Positions 17,781-28,889 of a stretch of 64,000 bases of DNA are shown one piece after another (within the stretch, counting starts at the first letter, position 1; each line of letters begins with the position of its first letter). This DNA is from Pseudonocardiaceae bacterium YIM PH 21723 (GTDB taxonomy: Bacteria; Actinomycetota; Actinomycetes; Mycobacteriales; Pseudonocardiaceae). The stretch is taken from the NCBI GenBank assembly GCA_003600225.1, contig QZFT01000021.1, forward strand, positions 1-64,000, written 5' to 3'. The position numbers were made by a program, and so were the translations under genes. The notes under the pieces are model-generated. The model was not told the DNA's origin and did no database searches. It saw nothing but the letters and a program-made list of their open reading frames with translations.

Positions 17781-19505
17781 GTGAAGGTCGTGAGCCGCTA
17801 CTGGAGGACACTCCAGGGGCACGCCACTCGGCTGGTCGCCGAGCTGGAACGCAGATGGGCCGACTTCGGCGTCATCTGGTCCCAGTCGCTGCAGCTGCGC
17901 GTGGTGGTCAGCACGCTGGCTCTGTCCTCGTCCGTGGTCGTCGTGCTCGGCATCGTCCTGCAGACCCAGATCACCGACCGGTTGCTCACCGAGAAACGGA
18001 CCGCGGCCCGGGACCTGGTCGTCGCCGGCCAGCGGCTGGTCGAAGACCAGATCATCCAGCTGAACCCCGTTCAGGTCGGCGTCGACGCGCAGATCAACCG
18101 CGCGCTGGACTCGCTGACCAGCCCCAACTCCAATCTGCCGCGCGGAGCCGGTTCGTTCGAGCCGGTGCTGTGGGACGGCGCGGCTCCCGGTGGGCCGCAG
18201 CCCGCGGGTGGAACCCACGTCGGCGACGTTCCGGACGACCTCCGGGCCGAGGTCGAGCGAACGGGCAAGCTCACCCAGAAGATCAAGACCATCGCCCGGC
18301 CCGGCGGTGATGTGACGATCCTTTTCTTCGGCATCCCGGTGCGTACCCAGGGACGCCCGCTCCAGTTGTATCTGCTGTTCCCGCTCACCCCGGAAGAGCA
18401 GACCCTCAACATCGTGCAGTCCACCCTGTTGGTCGGCGGCGTCGTGCTGCTGCTCCTTCTCGCCGGCATCACCAATCTGGTGATCAGACAGGTGGTGAGA
18501 CCGGTCCGGCAGGCGGCCGAGGTCGCCGTCAGATTCGCGGACGGCAACCTGGACGAACGAATGTCGGTGGTCGGTGAGGACGACGTGGCCAGACTCGCCG
18601 AATCGTTCAACGAGATGGCCGCGAGCATCCAGCAGCAGATCCTGCAGCTGGAGGAGTTCGGCCAGCTGCAGCGCCGCTTCACCTCGGACGTGAGCCACGA
18701 GCTGCGCACCCCGCTGACCACCGTGCGGATGGCCGCCGACGTGCTGCACGCCTCCCGGGAGGACCTGTCCGACTGGATGTCCAGGTCCACCGAGCTGATG
18801 GTGGACGAGCTGGACCGGTTCGAGAGCCTGCTCGGTGACCTGCTGGAGATCAGCAGGCTGGACGCGGGTGTCGCCGATCTCTCCGCCGAGCCGGTCGACC
18901 CCAGGGGCATCGTGCGGCAGGCGCTGGACCAGGTACGTGCCATCGCCAAGGACACCGGGACGCCGATCGAGGTGTACATGCCCGATGAGGAGGTCCTGGT
19001 CGAGCTGGACTCCCGGCGGGTGGAGCGCATCCTGCGCAACCTGCTGTCCAACGCGGTCGATCACAGCGAGGGCCGTCCGGTGCAGGTCAGGCTGAAGACC
19101 GACGAGCATGCGATGTCCATCACCGTGCGTGATTTCGGTGTCGGGCTGCGGCCGGGTGAGAATGAATTGGTGTTCAATCGGTTCTGGCGGGCGGATCCTT
19201 CGCGGAACCGGCGTACCGGTGGCACCGGTCTCGGCCTGGCCATCGCGCGGGAGGACGCCAATCTGCACGGTGGCCGGCTCGACGCCTGGGGGGAGCGCGG
19301 GGTGGGTTCCTGTTTCCGCCTGACCCTGCCCATCATCGGAGGCACCACCTTCACCGAACACCCGCTGCCGGTCGCGCCGAAGCAGGAGCAGCCGGAACAG
19401 GAACTGTTACACCAGCGGGTGGCACTGCTGCGCAACGGCGTGGTGGTCGAGCCGGAGCTGCCCACGTGGCAGGTCTCGGAAGCCCGAACAGAAGCGGAGA
19501 GATGA
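17781..19505 (+). CDS. mtrB: Sensor histidine kinase MtrB
   Basis: Membrane sensor kinase that phosphorylates MtrA. Layout of its 574 residues: N-terminal helix about 37-60, extracytoplasmic region about 60-205, second helix about 208-230, HAMP, then a dimerisation domain with the H-box DVSHELRTPLT (His about 306). The ATPase domain follows, with the N-box LRNLLSNAVDHS, DFGVGL and GGTGLGLAIARE. GTG start 17781 after GGGTGGGG. The C-terminal stretch rich in Glu/Gln (KQEQPEQELL) is an actinobacterial extension. The stop lies five bases before the lpqB start, so the two are coupled. Confidence 0.95.
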   Translation: MKVVSRYWRTLQGHATRLVAELERRWADFGVIWSQSLQLRVVVSTLALSSSVVVVLGIVLQTQITDRLLTEKRTAARDLVVAGQRLVEDQIIQLNPVQVGVDAQINRALDSLTSPNSNLPRGAGSFEPVLWDGAAPGGPQPAGGTHVGDVPDDLRAEVERTGKLTQKIKTIARPGGDVTILFFGIPVRTQGRPLQLYLLFPLTPEEQTLNIVQSTLLVGGVVLLLLLAGITNLVIRQVVRPVRQAAEVAVRFADGNLDERMSVVGEDDVARLAESFNEMAASIQQQILQLEEFGQLQRRFTSDVSHELRTPLTTVRMAADVLHASREDLSDWMSRSTELMVDELDRFESLLGDLLEISRLDAGVADLSAEPVDPRGIVRQALDQVRAIAKDTGTPIEVYMPDEEVLVELDSRRVERILRNLLSNAVDHSEGRPVQVRLKTDEHAMSITVRDFGVGLRPGENELVFNRFWRADPSRNRRTGGTGLGLAIAREDANLHGGRLDAWGERGVGSCFRLTLPIIGGTTFTEHPLPVAPKQEQPEQELLHQRVALLRNGVVVEPELPTWQVSEARTEAER

Positions 19506-19509
19506 CCAG

Positions 19510-21285
19510 GTGACCGGAGCCCAGGGGACTTCCACGCTTGCGTTTGCCGGCCGTGCGCTGGCATCCGTGCTGGTCTGTCTGGTGCTGGCCGGTTGCGCCA
19601 CCATCCCGAACGAGACGCCGGTCCAGGCGGTCCCCAATGCTCCTGGGGCACCCACCCAGACCACGCTGCCGAAACTCGGCGACATGGACCCGGTCTCGTT
19701 GATCCGCGGTTATCTCGACGACAACACCAAGCCGCGGGAGCTCCACGCGGCGGCGCGGCGCTACCTCAGCGAGCCGGCGAACAGTGCATGGCGGGACGAA
19801 GCCGGCTTCGTGATCATCAACGACGACTTCACCGTGCTGCAGAACGAGCCCTCTCCCCGGGCCACGCCCGGCCCGTCCACGCAGTCCGCCGTGACCAAGT
19901 CGCTGCTGGTCCGGGGTAAGAAACTGGGCAGGCTGGACCTCGGCGACCACACCTTCGTCCCGGAGGCCGACGACTTCGAGTGGCCGGTCACCGTACGCAA
20001 GCAGGACGGCATGTGGCGGATCGACAATCCGCTGCCGGGAGTGGTGGTGCCACGCGGCGCGTTCGGCCACTCCTACCACGCCATCCAGCTGTTCTTCTTC
20101 GACCCGGCGACGGTGGACGCCGGTCAGACCAGGGCCCGGCTGGTACCGGACCGGCGGTATCTGTCCGGCGACGAGCCCAGCGGCGTGCCCGCCAGCATCG
20201 TCGAGATGCTCATGCACGGCCCGTCCGCCGGGCTGGCCGACGCGGTGCGCACCAAGATCCCCGCCGGGACCAGGTTGCTGCGCAACGTCGTCCCGGGGCC
20301 GGACAACGTGCTCACCGTCAACCTGGCCGGGCTCGGCGAGTTGAGCAAGGAGGATCGTCGGTTACTGGCGGCACAGATCGTGTTGTCGCTGGAGTCGGTG
20401 ACCAAGGAACGGATCAAGGTCCTCAACCAGGACCGCCCGTTGACCAACGACATCGCCGAACTGCGGCCCGCCGACTTCGCCGACCTGTCCGCCGCGAAAC
20501 AGCCGAGCCAGGGCCTGCAGGGATACATCACGGTCGGCGGAACGGTGCGCTCACTCAAGGACAACGCCCCACTGGCCGGTCCGCCCGGCAAGCCGGGATT
20601 CGGCGCGCTCACCGCCGCGCAGGCGCCGGAGGGCGCAGGCATCGCGGTGACCACGGTCGGCTCGCTGCGCGTGGGCACCAACCCGATCGACCTGCAGACG
20701 GTGCCGCTGGCCGGCGGCCCGCTCACGCTGCCCAGCTGGCGGCACGGCGCGGCTGAGGTGTGGACCGTCGCGGGCAGCACGGTGTACCGGGTGCTCGCCG
20801 GCCCGGACGGCAAATGGGCGGCCAAGCCGGTGGACGCGACCGAGTTCACCTCGCTGGGCAAGATCACGCAGCTGCGGCTGTCCAGGGATGGCGTGCGGGT
20901 TGCCGCGATCGTCGGCGGCTTCGTCGTGGTGGGCAACATCGTGGTGACCCAGGGCAGCGTGCGGATCGCCGGTGTGCGCAAACTCGCCGCCGGGCTGACC
21001 GGCGGCAAGGCGAAGGCCGTCGACTGGCGGAACCCGGACGAGCTCGTCGTGGGGCTGGAGGCCACGACCGGCTCCCCGGTGGTGCAGCTGTCCATGGACG
21101 GCCTGGACTGCGTGGAGTTCCAGAAGGCGGACCTCACCGTGCCCATCCAGTGGGTGGCGAGCTCGCCGGACCGGGACTACGTGGTGGTCGACTCCAGCGG
21201 CATGTGGCAGACCAAGGACGCGAAGCAGCCGTGGCGCCCGTTCCCCTTCTCCGACCGCGCCGCCGTCCCCGCCTACCCCGGCTGA
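19510..21285 (+). CDS. lpqB: Lipoprotein LpqB, partner of MtrAB
   Basis: An envelope lipoprotein that in mycobacteria interacts with MtrB and affects its signalling. The signal peptide ends in the lipobox LVLAGC (Cys about 31). After it come a GerMN-type domain (about residues 190-300), then a Gmad/beta-propeller-like C-terminal half with repeated VVDSSGM-type strands. 591 residues is the usual family length. GTG start, five bases after mtrB. It overlaps by 13 bases the 3' end of the convergent SARP-like gene, so no separate terminator is present between them. Confidence 0.93.
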   Translation: MTGAQGTSTLAFAGRALASVLVCLVLAGCATIPNETPVQAVPNAPGAPTQTTLPKLGDMDPVSLIRGYLDDNTKPRELHAAARRYLSEPANSAWRDEAGFVIINDDFTVLQNEPSPRATPGPSTQSAVTKSLLVRGKKLGRLDLGDHTFVPEADDFEWPVTVRKQDGMWRIDNPLPGVVVPRGAFGHSYHAIQLFFFDPATVDAGQTRARLVPDRRYLSGDEPSGVPASIVEMLMHGPSAGLADAVRTKIPAGTRLLRNVVPGPDNVLTVNLAGLGELSKEDRRLLAAQIVLSLESVTKERIKVLNQDRPLTNDIAELRPADFADLSAAKQPSQGLQGYITVGGTVRSLKDNAPLAGPPGKPGFGALTAAQAPEGAGIAVTTVGSLRVGTNPIDLQTVPLAGGPLTLPSWRHGAAEVWTVAGSTVYRVLAGPDGKWAAKPVDATEFTSLGKITQLRLSRDGVRVAAIVGGFVVVGNIVVTQGSVRIAGVRKLAAGLTGGKAKAVDWRNPDELVVGLEATTGSPVVQLSMDGLDCVEFQKADLTVPIQWVASSPDRDYVVVDSSGMWQTKDAKQPWRPFPFSDRAAVPAYPG

Positions 21286-22019
21286 AATCCTGGATCTGCG
21301 GACCCCAGAATCCGCCGCTGTAGGTCGCGTAGATGCCTGCCGGGTTCCCTGCCCAGCTCCGTGATCATGCGGTCCCGAAACCTCCGGTACTGATCCAGGG
21401 CGTCGGCGGAACGTCCACCGCGACTCAGCGCCAGCATCAGCTGTCCCGCCAGCCGCTCGTCGAAGGGGCGCTCCGCCCTCCGCGTGTGCAGGCCGGGGAG
21501 CAGTTCGGCGTGCACCCCCTCGCCGAGCAGCAGATCCACATAGTCCAGCTCGGCGGCGTCCCGCTCATGGGTGAGCCGCTGCCGGAAGCTCACGAAGGCC
21601 GGCGTCTCCAGCCCGGCGCACGGCTCGTCCTGCCACAACCGGAGCGCGTCGCCGTACAACCGGATGGCCAGAGCCCGGTCCCTCGTCGCGCGGGCCTGCC
21701 GGACCAGTGAGCTGAACCGCAGGTGATCGATCTGCTCGGGCGCGCACACCAGCCGGTATCCCCGTTCGATCGCCAGCCCAGGCACCTGCTCCAGGTGACG
21801 GCGCAGCCGATGGATGTAGCGGTAGAGGGTGGCCGCCGCGGACATCGGCCGGAGATCGCCCCAGACCCACCAGGCCAGCTCGGCCGACGACAGCCTGCGG
21901 GCGGGAGCCGCGGCCAGCGCGGCCAGCACCGCGCGTTGCCGCACATGACCGATCTCCCAGGGACCTCCGTCGCCACAGATGTCGACCGATCCCAGCATCC
22001 GGATGTGCCCCGGCATCAC
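21273..22019 (-). CDS. SARP/AfsR-type regulator with winged-helix and BTAD domain
   Basis: 248 residues: an OmpR-like winged helix (residues about 1-95, with RQRAVLAALAAAP..LSSAELAWWVWG and ATLYRYIHRLRRHL) followed by a bacterial transcriptional activation domain (about 100-245, TPR-like). Single-domain SARPs of this size often control antibiotic clusters, but no such cluster is present. The gene interrupts the order lpqB-comF that is contiguous in mycobacteria. It is transcribed divergently from comF, and repeat copy B lies between them. Its target is unknown and may be local. Confidence 0.85.
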   Translation of the reverse strand: MMPGHIRMLGSVDICGDGGPWEIGHVRQRAVLAALAAAPARRLSSAELAWWVWGDLRPMSAAATLYRYIHRLRRHLEQVPGLAIERGYRLVCAPEQIDHLRFSSLVRQARATRDRALAIRLYGDALRLWQDEPCAGLETPAFVSFRQRLTHERDAAELDYVDLLLGEGVHAELLPGLHTRRAERPFDERLAGQLMLALSRGGRSADALDQYRRFRDRMITELGREPGRHLRDLQRRILGSADPGFQPG

Positions 22020-22107
22020 AAGCCTCCCCAGGTAGACCGGGCGTCAGGGTAGGGCATACGGCTTAGTCGTGTGGTCCGAATACGCCGTATGCCCGGCGTG
22101 GGCCGGT

Positions 22108-22589
22108 GGGTTGGGTCTGGTTTGTTGTCGAAGGATGGCTTTGGAGGGGGAGACGGGTTCGGGGTGGCGTCTTTCCTGCCGGGCTGTCTGGTGGGGGCAC
22201 GCCCGTCTTTGCTGTTGGGGCCGCTTCCGCGGGGGACCTGAAGGACGCCATCGTTTACTTGAGTGCGCTGAAGGCGTCCTTTGTTTACCCGAGGTAAACA
22301 AAGGCGTCCTTCAGGTACTCACCGTCCACAATGGACGTCCACGTTGTGGGAGTGCGCGGCGTGTCGCCGCATTCCGCATCGTGTCGCGCCGAGCGACCTT
22401 GATCAACGCGGGGTCTGGGTCGCTGGGCGCACTGAAAGCGTCTTCTGTGGCCTTTGACCACCTTCGCCCCGCGCAGCGGCGCCGACCACCCAGGCCGGCG
22501 TGCCCCCACCCGCACGCCGGCCGGAAAGACGCCCCCAAAGCCCGTCTCCCCCTCCAAAGCCCTCCTTCGACGACCACCAGACCCCACCC
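22108..22589. repeat. Intergenic inverted-repeat element, copy B
   Basis: About 480 bp with no credible gene. The left end (gggttgggtctgg, GGCTTTGGAGG, GGTGGGGGCACGCC) is mirrored by the right end (GGCGTGCCCCCACC, CCTCCAAAGCC, ccagaccccaccc). In the middle CCTGAAGGACGCC (22237-22249) pairs with GGCGTCCTTCAGG (22303-22315), enclosing a second palindrome gtttaccCGAGgtaaac. The next block (ccacaatggacg ... cgtgtcg ... ccttgatcaacgcggg) is shared with copy D. Together with flanking bases it fills the divergent gap before comF. Confidence 0.85.
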
Positions 22590-22700
22590 CCGCAGCCGCC
22601 TCCGGCCCACCAAGGCGAATGATCGTCCCATTAACAACCGATTAATGATCATTTTACGAACGGATCCAGGATTGTCGGTGCGTCATGCCAGGGTGACCCC

Positions 22701-23354
22701 ATGCGGACAATCATGCGACAACTCATCGATTTCCTGATCCCCCATTTCTGCGCTGGATGCGGCACTCCTGGAGCGGCTTTGTGCACGCTTTGTGCCGAGC
22801 AATTCCATGCCTACCGACGGGTACACCGATCGGCCCTGCGCGGGCTACCGACCGTGAGCGCGCTGGCCGAGTACTCGGATCCGGTGCGCCGGGTGCTGCT
22901 GCAGTTCAAGGAGTACGGCCGCCGTGACCTGCGCGGGCACCTGGCGGAGGCCCTGGCGGACGGGTTCCGCCGGCTCAACGCCCCGCCGGGCAGCGTGCTG
23001 GTCCCGGTGCCCTCGCACCCGGCCGCCGTCCGCATGCGGGGTGGCGCGCATATGTCCGCGCTGGTCAGCGGCATGAAGCGGGTGCTCGGGGCCGCGGTGC
23101 GCACCGCCGAGCCACTGCGGTTGTCCTGGGCCGCGGCCGACTCGGTGGGGCTCACCGCCGCCCAGCGGTCCGCCAACCTGGAGGGCAGGCTGTTCGTCCG
23201 GGCCCGGCGCCTGCCGAGTGGTCCCGTGGTACTGGTCGACGACCTGGTGACCACCGGCGCGACGGCGGCCGCCTGTTGCCGGGCGCTGGTCGCGGCCGGG
23301 GTCGAGGTCGTCGCGGTGCTGACCATCGCCGAGGTCGGAAAGGGCCTTCGCTAG
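22701..23354 (+). CDS. comF: ComF-family phosphoribosyltransferase-like protein
   Basis: 217 residues. The N-terminal zinc-ribbon-like pair is CAGCGTPG and LCTLCAEQF, and the C-terminal PRTase fold includes the phosphoribosyl loop VVLVDDLVTTGATAAAC. The family is needed for DNA uptake in naturally competent species; in actinobacteria the function is unclear. ATG 22701 follows AGGGTG by about seven bases; ATG 22713 is the alternative. In mycobacteria the homologue (Rv3242c) lies between lpqB and hpf just as here, apart from the SARP insertion. Confidence 0.85.
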   Translation: MRTIMRQLIDFLIPHFCAGCGTPGAALCTLCAEQFHAYRRVHRSALRGLPTVSALAEYSDPVRRVLLQFKEYGRRDLRGHLAEALADGFRRLNAPPGSVLVPVPSHPAAVRMRGGAHMSALVSGMKRVLGAAVRTAEPLRLSWAAADSVGLTAAQRSANLEGRLFVRARRLPSGPVVLVDDLVTTGATAAACCRALVAAGVEVVAVLTIAEVGKGLR

Positions 23355-23780
23355 CAGGGAAGTCAATATCCGGAACTGGTCCGGTTGGGTTCTTTTCAGC
23401 GGAACGATCATCCTCGCGTCCGGCCGCTGGGGGACACCAAACGACTACGCAAATTCATTGACTGCGCCGAACGAGTGAAGGTCGACCGCAGCTTGCCGCC
23501 CAACAAGAGGTAGAAAGCCCCCTTTTCAGCCCACCTCATCGCCGAATTGTCACCGCCTGTGGTCATGTGATGTCGCCCACCTCGGGGGCTGTTGCAGGCG
23601 GCCTCGGAGAGATAACGTGCTGCGCTATCAGCATCCCCGCTTCGCAGGCAGGAGGCGATTAATTCAGGACCCTGGCGCCATGGGATTGTTGATTACCAAA
23701 CAACGAACTCTGGGCGCTCTCTGGTCCCCTAATAGGCACAGCATTCTCGGCAACAATGCTGAAGCACAGGGAGGTCGCGT
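23355..23780. other. 426-base gap between comF and hpf, no gene seen
   Basis: No reading frame here has family similarity or native codon use. The stretch is less GC-rich than its neighbours, which suits a promoter and a long 5' leader for hpf. A small hairpin at its 3' end (23739-23761) is listed separately. Confidence 0.6.
23739..23761 (+). promoter_or_regulatory. Leader hairpin just upstream of the hpf ribosome-binding site
   Basis: CAGCATT pairs with AATGCTG around a nine-base loop, ending a few bases before AGGGAGG. It may influence translation of hpf. The stem is only 7 bp, so its relevance is uncertain. Confidence 0.35.
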
Positions 23781-24512
23781 ATGGAAATCGTCGTTAAGGG
23801 CCGCAACGTGGAGATTCCCGATCACTACCGGGTTCACGTGACGGAGAAGATGGCCAGGTTGGAGCGCTACGACCGCAAGGTCATCCGCTTCGATGTCGAA
23901 CTCTTCCACGAACCGAACCCCCGGCAGTCCAAGCGCTGCCAGACGGTGGAGATCACCGGAGTGGGACGTGGACCGGTCATCCGGGCCCAGGCCTGTGCCG
24001 CCGACTTCTATGCCGCGCTGGACGCGGCCGTGAACAAGCTGGAGAGCAGACTTCGTCGCTCCGCGGATCGCCGCCGTGTGCACTACGGACGGAAGAACCG
24101 CACCTCTGTAGCCGAGGCCACCGCGCCTATGGCGATGATGATGGCCGACGAGGCCATCGAGATGAACAGCAGCGGCAAGCGTGGACGGCGTGGCCGCGTC
24201 GCTGTGCTGGACAAGCCGGCCGACATGACCCCCGAGGCGACCGAATACGAGGAGATCGGTAGCACCCAGCTCGAGGGCTCAGAGATCGAACTGCCGCGTC
24301 AGCGGCTCGCAGACGAGTACGACACTGGCCTGCCCGGCCAGATCGCTCGGGAAAAGGAGCACTCGGCCAAGCCGATGACCGTGGACGAAGCCCTCTCCGA
24401 GATGGAGCTCGTCGGTCACGACTTCTATCTCTTCTCCTGTGCAGACAGCGGTCGGCCCAGCGTCGTCTATCGGCGTAAGGGGTTCGACTACGGCCTCATC
24501 AGCCTGGTCTGA
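23781..24512 (+). CDS. hpf: Long-form ribosome hibernation promoting factor
   Basis: Binds the 30S subunit and causes 100S dimers or silent ribosomes in stationary phase or stress. The 243 residues have two parts. The N-terminal S30AE/YfiA fold covers about 1-105 (MEIVVKGRNVEIPDHYRVHVTEK.. and a basic RLRRSADRRR patch). After a variable linker comes the C-terminal dimerisation domain, about 190-243, with the conserved MTVDEALSEMELVGHDFYLF..VVYRRKGFDYGLI. ATG preceded by AGGGAGG. In mycobacteria it is likewise located before secA1 (Rv3241c), and a strong terminator separates the two here. Confidence 0.95.
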   Translation: MEIVVKGRNVEIPDHYRVHVTEKMARLERYDRKVIRFDVELFHEPNPRQSKRCQTVEITGVGRGPVIRAQACAADFYAALDAAVNKLESRLRRSADRRRVHYGRKNRTSVAEATAPMAMMMADEAIEMNSSGKRGRRGRVAVLDKPADMTPEATEYEEIGSTQLEGSEIELPRQRLADEYDTGLPGQIAREKEHSAKPMTVDEALSEMELVGHDFYLFSCADSGRPSVVYRRKGFDYGLISLV

Positions 24513-24637
24513 GCGGTTCGCCCGCCGGTTCGTGTTCGATGTCCGGGCCGCAGCGGAGGAAACCCAGACCCTGATGACGTCAGGCGCCGGATAACGGTGC
24601 CCATCGCCACTATCCAGTGATTCACAGACCTCGCATA

Positions 24638-24671
24638 TTGACCCCCCGGTTGGAACCAACCGGGGGGTCAA
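24638..24671. terminator. Strong terminator hairpin between hpf and secA
   Basis: A perfect 16-bp stem TTGACCCCCCGGTTGG with its complement and only two bases (AA) between the arms. Confidence 0.85.
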
Positions 24672-24713
24672 TAACGTTGTATGACTGATGGAGGTCGTTT
24701 CGCTGGGCTCCGC

Positions 24714-24731
24714 CTGCTCCGAACGGAGCAG
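24714..24731 (+). promoter_or_regulatory. Short hairpin in the secA leader
   Basis: CTGCTCCG and CGGAGCAG are separated by two bases, about 107 bases before the secA start. The role is unknown; it may be part of a 5' leader. Confidence 0.3.
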
Positions 24732-24837
24732 TGCCTATGCGCAGCGCGCGTACACGTCCCCCGTCGAAGTTGCCTACGATGACCCTAAACACGCCCGGTA
24801 ACGGGTTCGTCTCGACACACCTGTGAGGTCGACCGCG

Positions 24838-27633
<2,796 letters not shown>

Positions 27634-27639
27634 CTGAAA

Positions 27640-27678
27640 ATTCTGCAGAAAGTGCGCCTTTAGCACTTTCTGCAGAAT
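27640..27678. terminator. Terminator hairpin after secA (PstI-core family)
   Basis: ATTCTGCAGAAAGTGC pairs perfectly over 16 bp with GCACTTTCTGCAGAAT around a seven-base loop. The bases that follow (TTCTGCAGAATCTGCTCC) are the same as in the palindrome after the cation transporter at 6921-6945. Confidence 0.85.
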
Positions 27679-27749
27679 CTGCTCCGCTCACCGAGGGCGC
27701 TGTCCGGATCTCCGGGCGGCGCCCTTCGGCGTTGTGGCATTCAGGGGTC

Positions 27750-27800
27750 CCCGAAGTTGACGAGTTTCGGCAAAGAACGCCGAAACTCGTCAACTTCGGG
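27750..27800. terminator. 3'-end hairpin, family CCGAAGTTGACGATGTTCG, copy 4 (bidirectional)
   Basis: A perfect 21-bp stem (27750-27770 with 27780-27800) and nine-base loop. The inner arm reads GAGTTTCGG in place of GATGTTCG, compensated on the other arm. It ends one base before the stop codon of the convergent gene. Confidence 0.85.
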
Positions 27801-28298
27801 TCACAGCAGGTGCAGCTCCGCACACGTCCAGGAGTCGCCGTCCCGGTGCAGCCGCAGGGTCATCACCCGGAACCGGTTGTCGCCCCAGCGCAGCGTGCAG
27901 CTCGCCTCGATCACGCCCGAGCCGATCCGGCAGGTGTGCACCCGGTAGGCGACGGGGATGAACGGCAACCGGCGCCACCCCTGCGCCAGCTGCCGCAGCC
28001 GGGTACGGGCGGGCGGGGCGGTGAAGCGGTCCAGATGCTCCAGCGGCCGCCGGCCGGCGAGGCCCTCCAACAGGTAGGGCATCAACGCGGCGACCGCCCG
28101 GCGATCCTCCGGAAGGCACAGCTCGACCGGTTCCACATCGAAGTCGAGCGTCAGCTGTTCCGGCATCAGCCGCAGCCGCCAGGTCCTGGTCGGCATCGCC
28201 GGGTACTCGGCGGGCGGTTCGAACTCCGGAATTCGGGACAGGGTCAGTCGGGTCACGCCCACCGGAGCCCGGAGCCGGTCCACCCGGTCCCAATTCAC
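27801..28298 (-). CDS. Rv3235-family protein of unknown function
   Basis: 165 residues with a variable N-terminus. The conserved C-terminal half (LEHLDRFTAPPARTRLRQLA..IPVAYRVHTCRIGSGVIEASCTLRWGDNRFRVMTLRLHRDGDSWTCAEL, beta-rich) resembles the small Rv3235/DUF6459-like family of actinobacteria. The Rv3235 gene lies close to secA1 in M. tuberculosis, which supports the call. Likely cytosolic. Related C-terminal domains fold like the SnoaL/NTF2-type cone, but no catalytic residues are recognised. Convergent with secA, separated by two hairpins. Confidence 0.6.
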   Translation of the reverse strand: MNWDRVDRLRAPVGVTRLTLSRIPEFEPPAEYPAMPTRTWRLRLMPEQLTLDFDVEPVELCLPEDRRAVAALMPYLLEGLAGRRPLEHLDRFTAPPARTRLRQLAQGWRRLPFIPVAYRVHTCRIGSGVIEASCTLRWGDNRFRVMTLRLHRDGDSWTCAELHLL

Positions 28299-28481
28299 CC
28301 GGCTGGGTTAAGAGGCCGCGCGAACAGGGCATGCCTACTGCGCGACGCCCAGGCGGCGCCTCGCGGCGTTGTCGTCGGTCGCCATGGCTCCGCCATGTCT
28401 CCCTCCTCCGCCTTGCGATGCATCCACCTGGACGCCGCTCGCTACGGCAGCCCCTGTTCGCGCGACCTCTATCCTCGCGCT

Positions 28482-28889
28482 ATGACTCCGCGCGCGTTGC
28501 TGATCGACTTCTACGGGGTGCTCACCGACTTCGACGGCCGTCCGGAGCTGCGCGAGGCACCGCTGCTGAGCGTCGTCCGGCGATTGCGGGACCACGGCGT
28601 GCGCACCGCGCTGGTGTCCAATGTCGAGGGCCGGGCCGCCGGTGCCCGGTTCCCGGAGTTCGACGCCGTGGTGCTGTCCGGTGAGGTCGGCGTGGCCAAA
28701 CCCGATCCGGAGATCTTCCGGCTCACCGCCCGGCTGCTGGAGCTGCCGCCCGAGACCTGCGTGTTCGTCGACGACCTCGCCGGGAATGCCCGGGGAGCGG
28801 TCACCGCGGGCATGATCGGCGTGCATCACCGCAGCGTCGGCGAGACGATCACCGAGCTGGAAGCCCTTTTCGAGCTGGACCTCAGTTAG
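28482..28889 (+). CDS. Short HAD-superfamily hydrolase
   Basis: 135 residues, begins MTPRALLIDFYGVLTDFDG, where the HAD motif I is altered to D-F-Y-G-V-L-T (DxYxV/T). Motif II is ALVSN, motif III is the K of GVAKPDPEIF, and motif IV is VFVDDLAGN. This fits a haloacid-dehalogenase-like or phosphatase enzyme with no cap domain. The second Asp of motif I is replaced, so phosphatase activity is doubtful. ATG start at 28482 with only a modest ribosome-binding site. It overlaps the 3' end of the following minus-strand gene by eight bases. Confidence 0.8.
   Translation: MTPRALLIDFYGVLTDFDGRPELREAPLLSVVRRLRDHGVRTALVSNVEGRAAGARFPEFDAVVLSGEVGVAKPDPEIFRLTARLLELPPETCVFVDDLAGNARGAVTAGMIGVHHRSVGETITELEALFELDLS

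Noticed and set aside
17640-19361. A long open frame opposite mtrB
   Set aside because: Same artefact; mtrB is complete with H-box and ATPase motifs.
22237-22315. A CRISPR array, suggested by repeated GAAGGACGCC units
   Set aside because: Only a few inverted units of variable spacing, no regular spacers and no cas genes.
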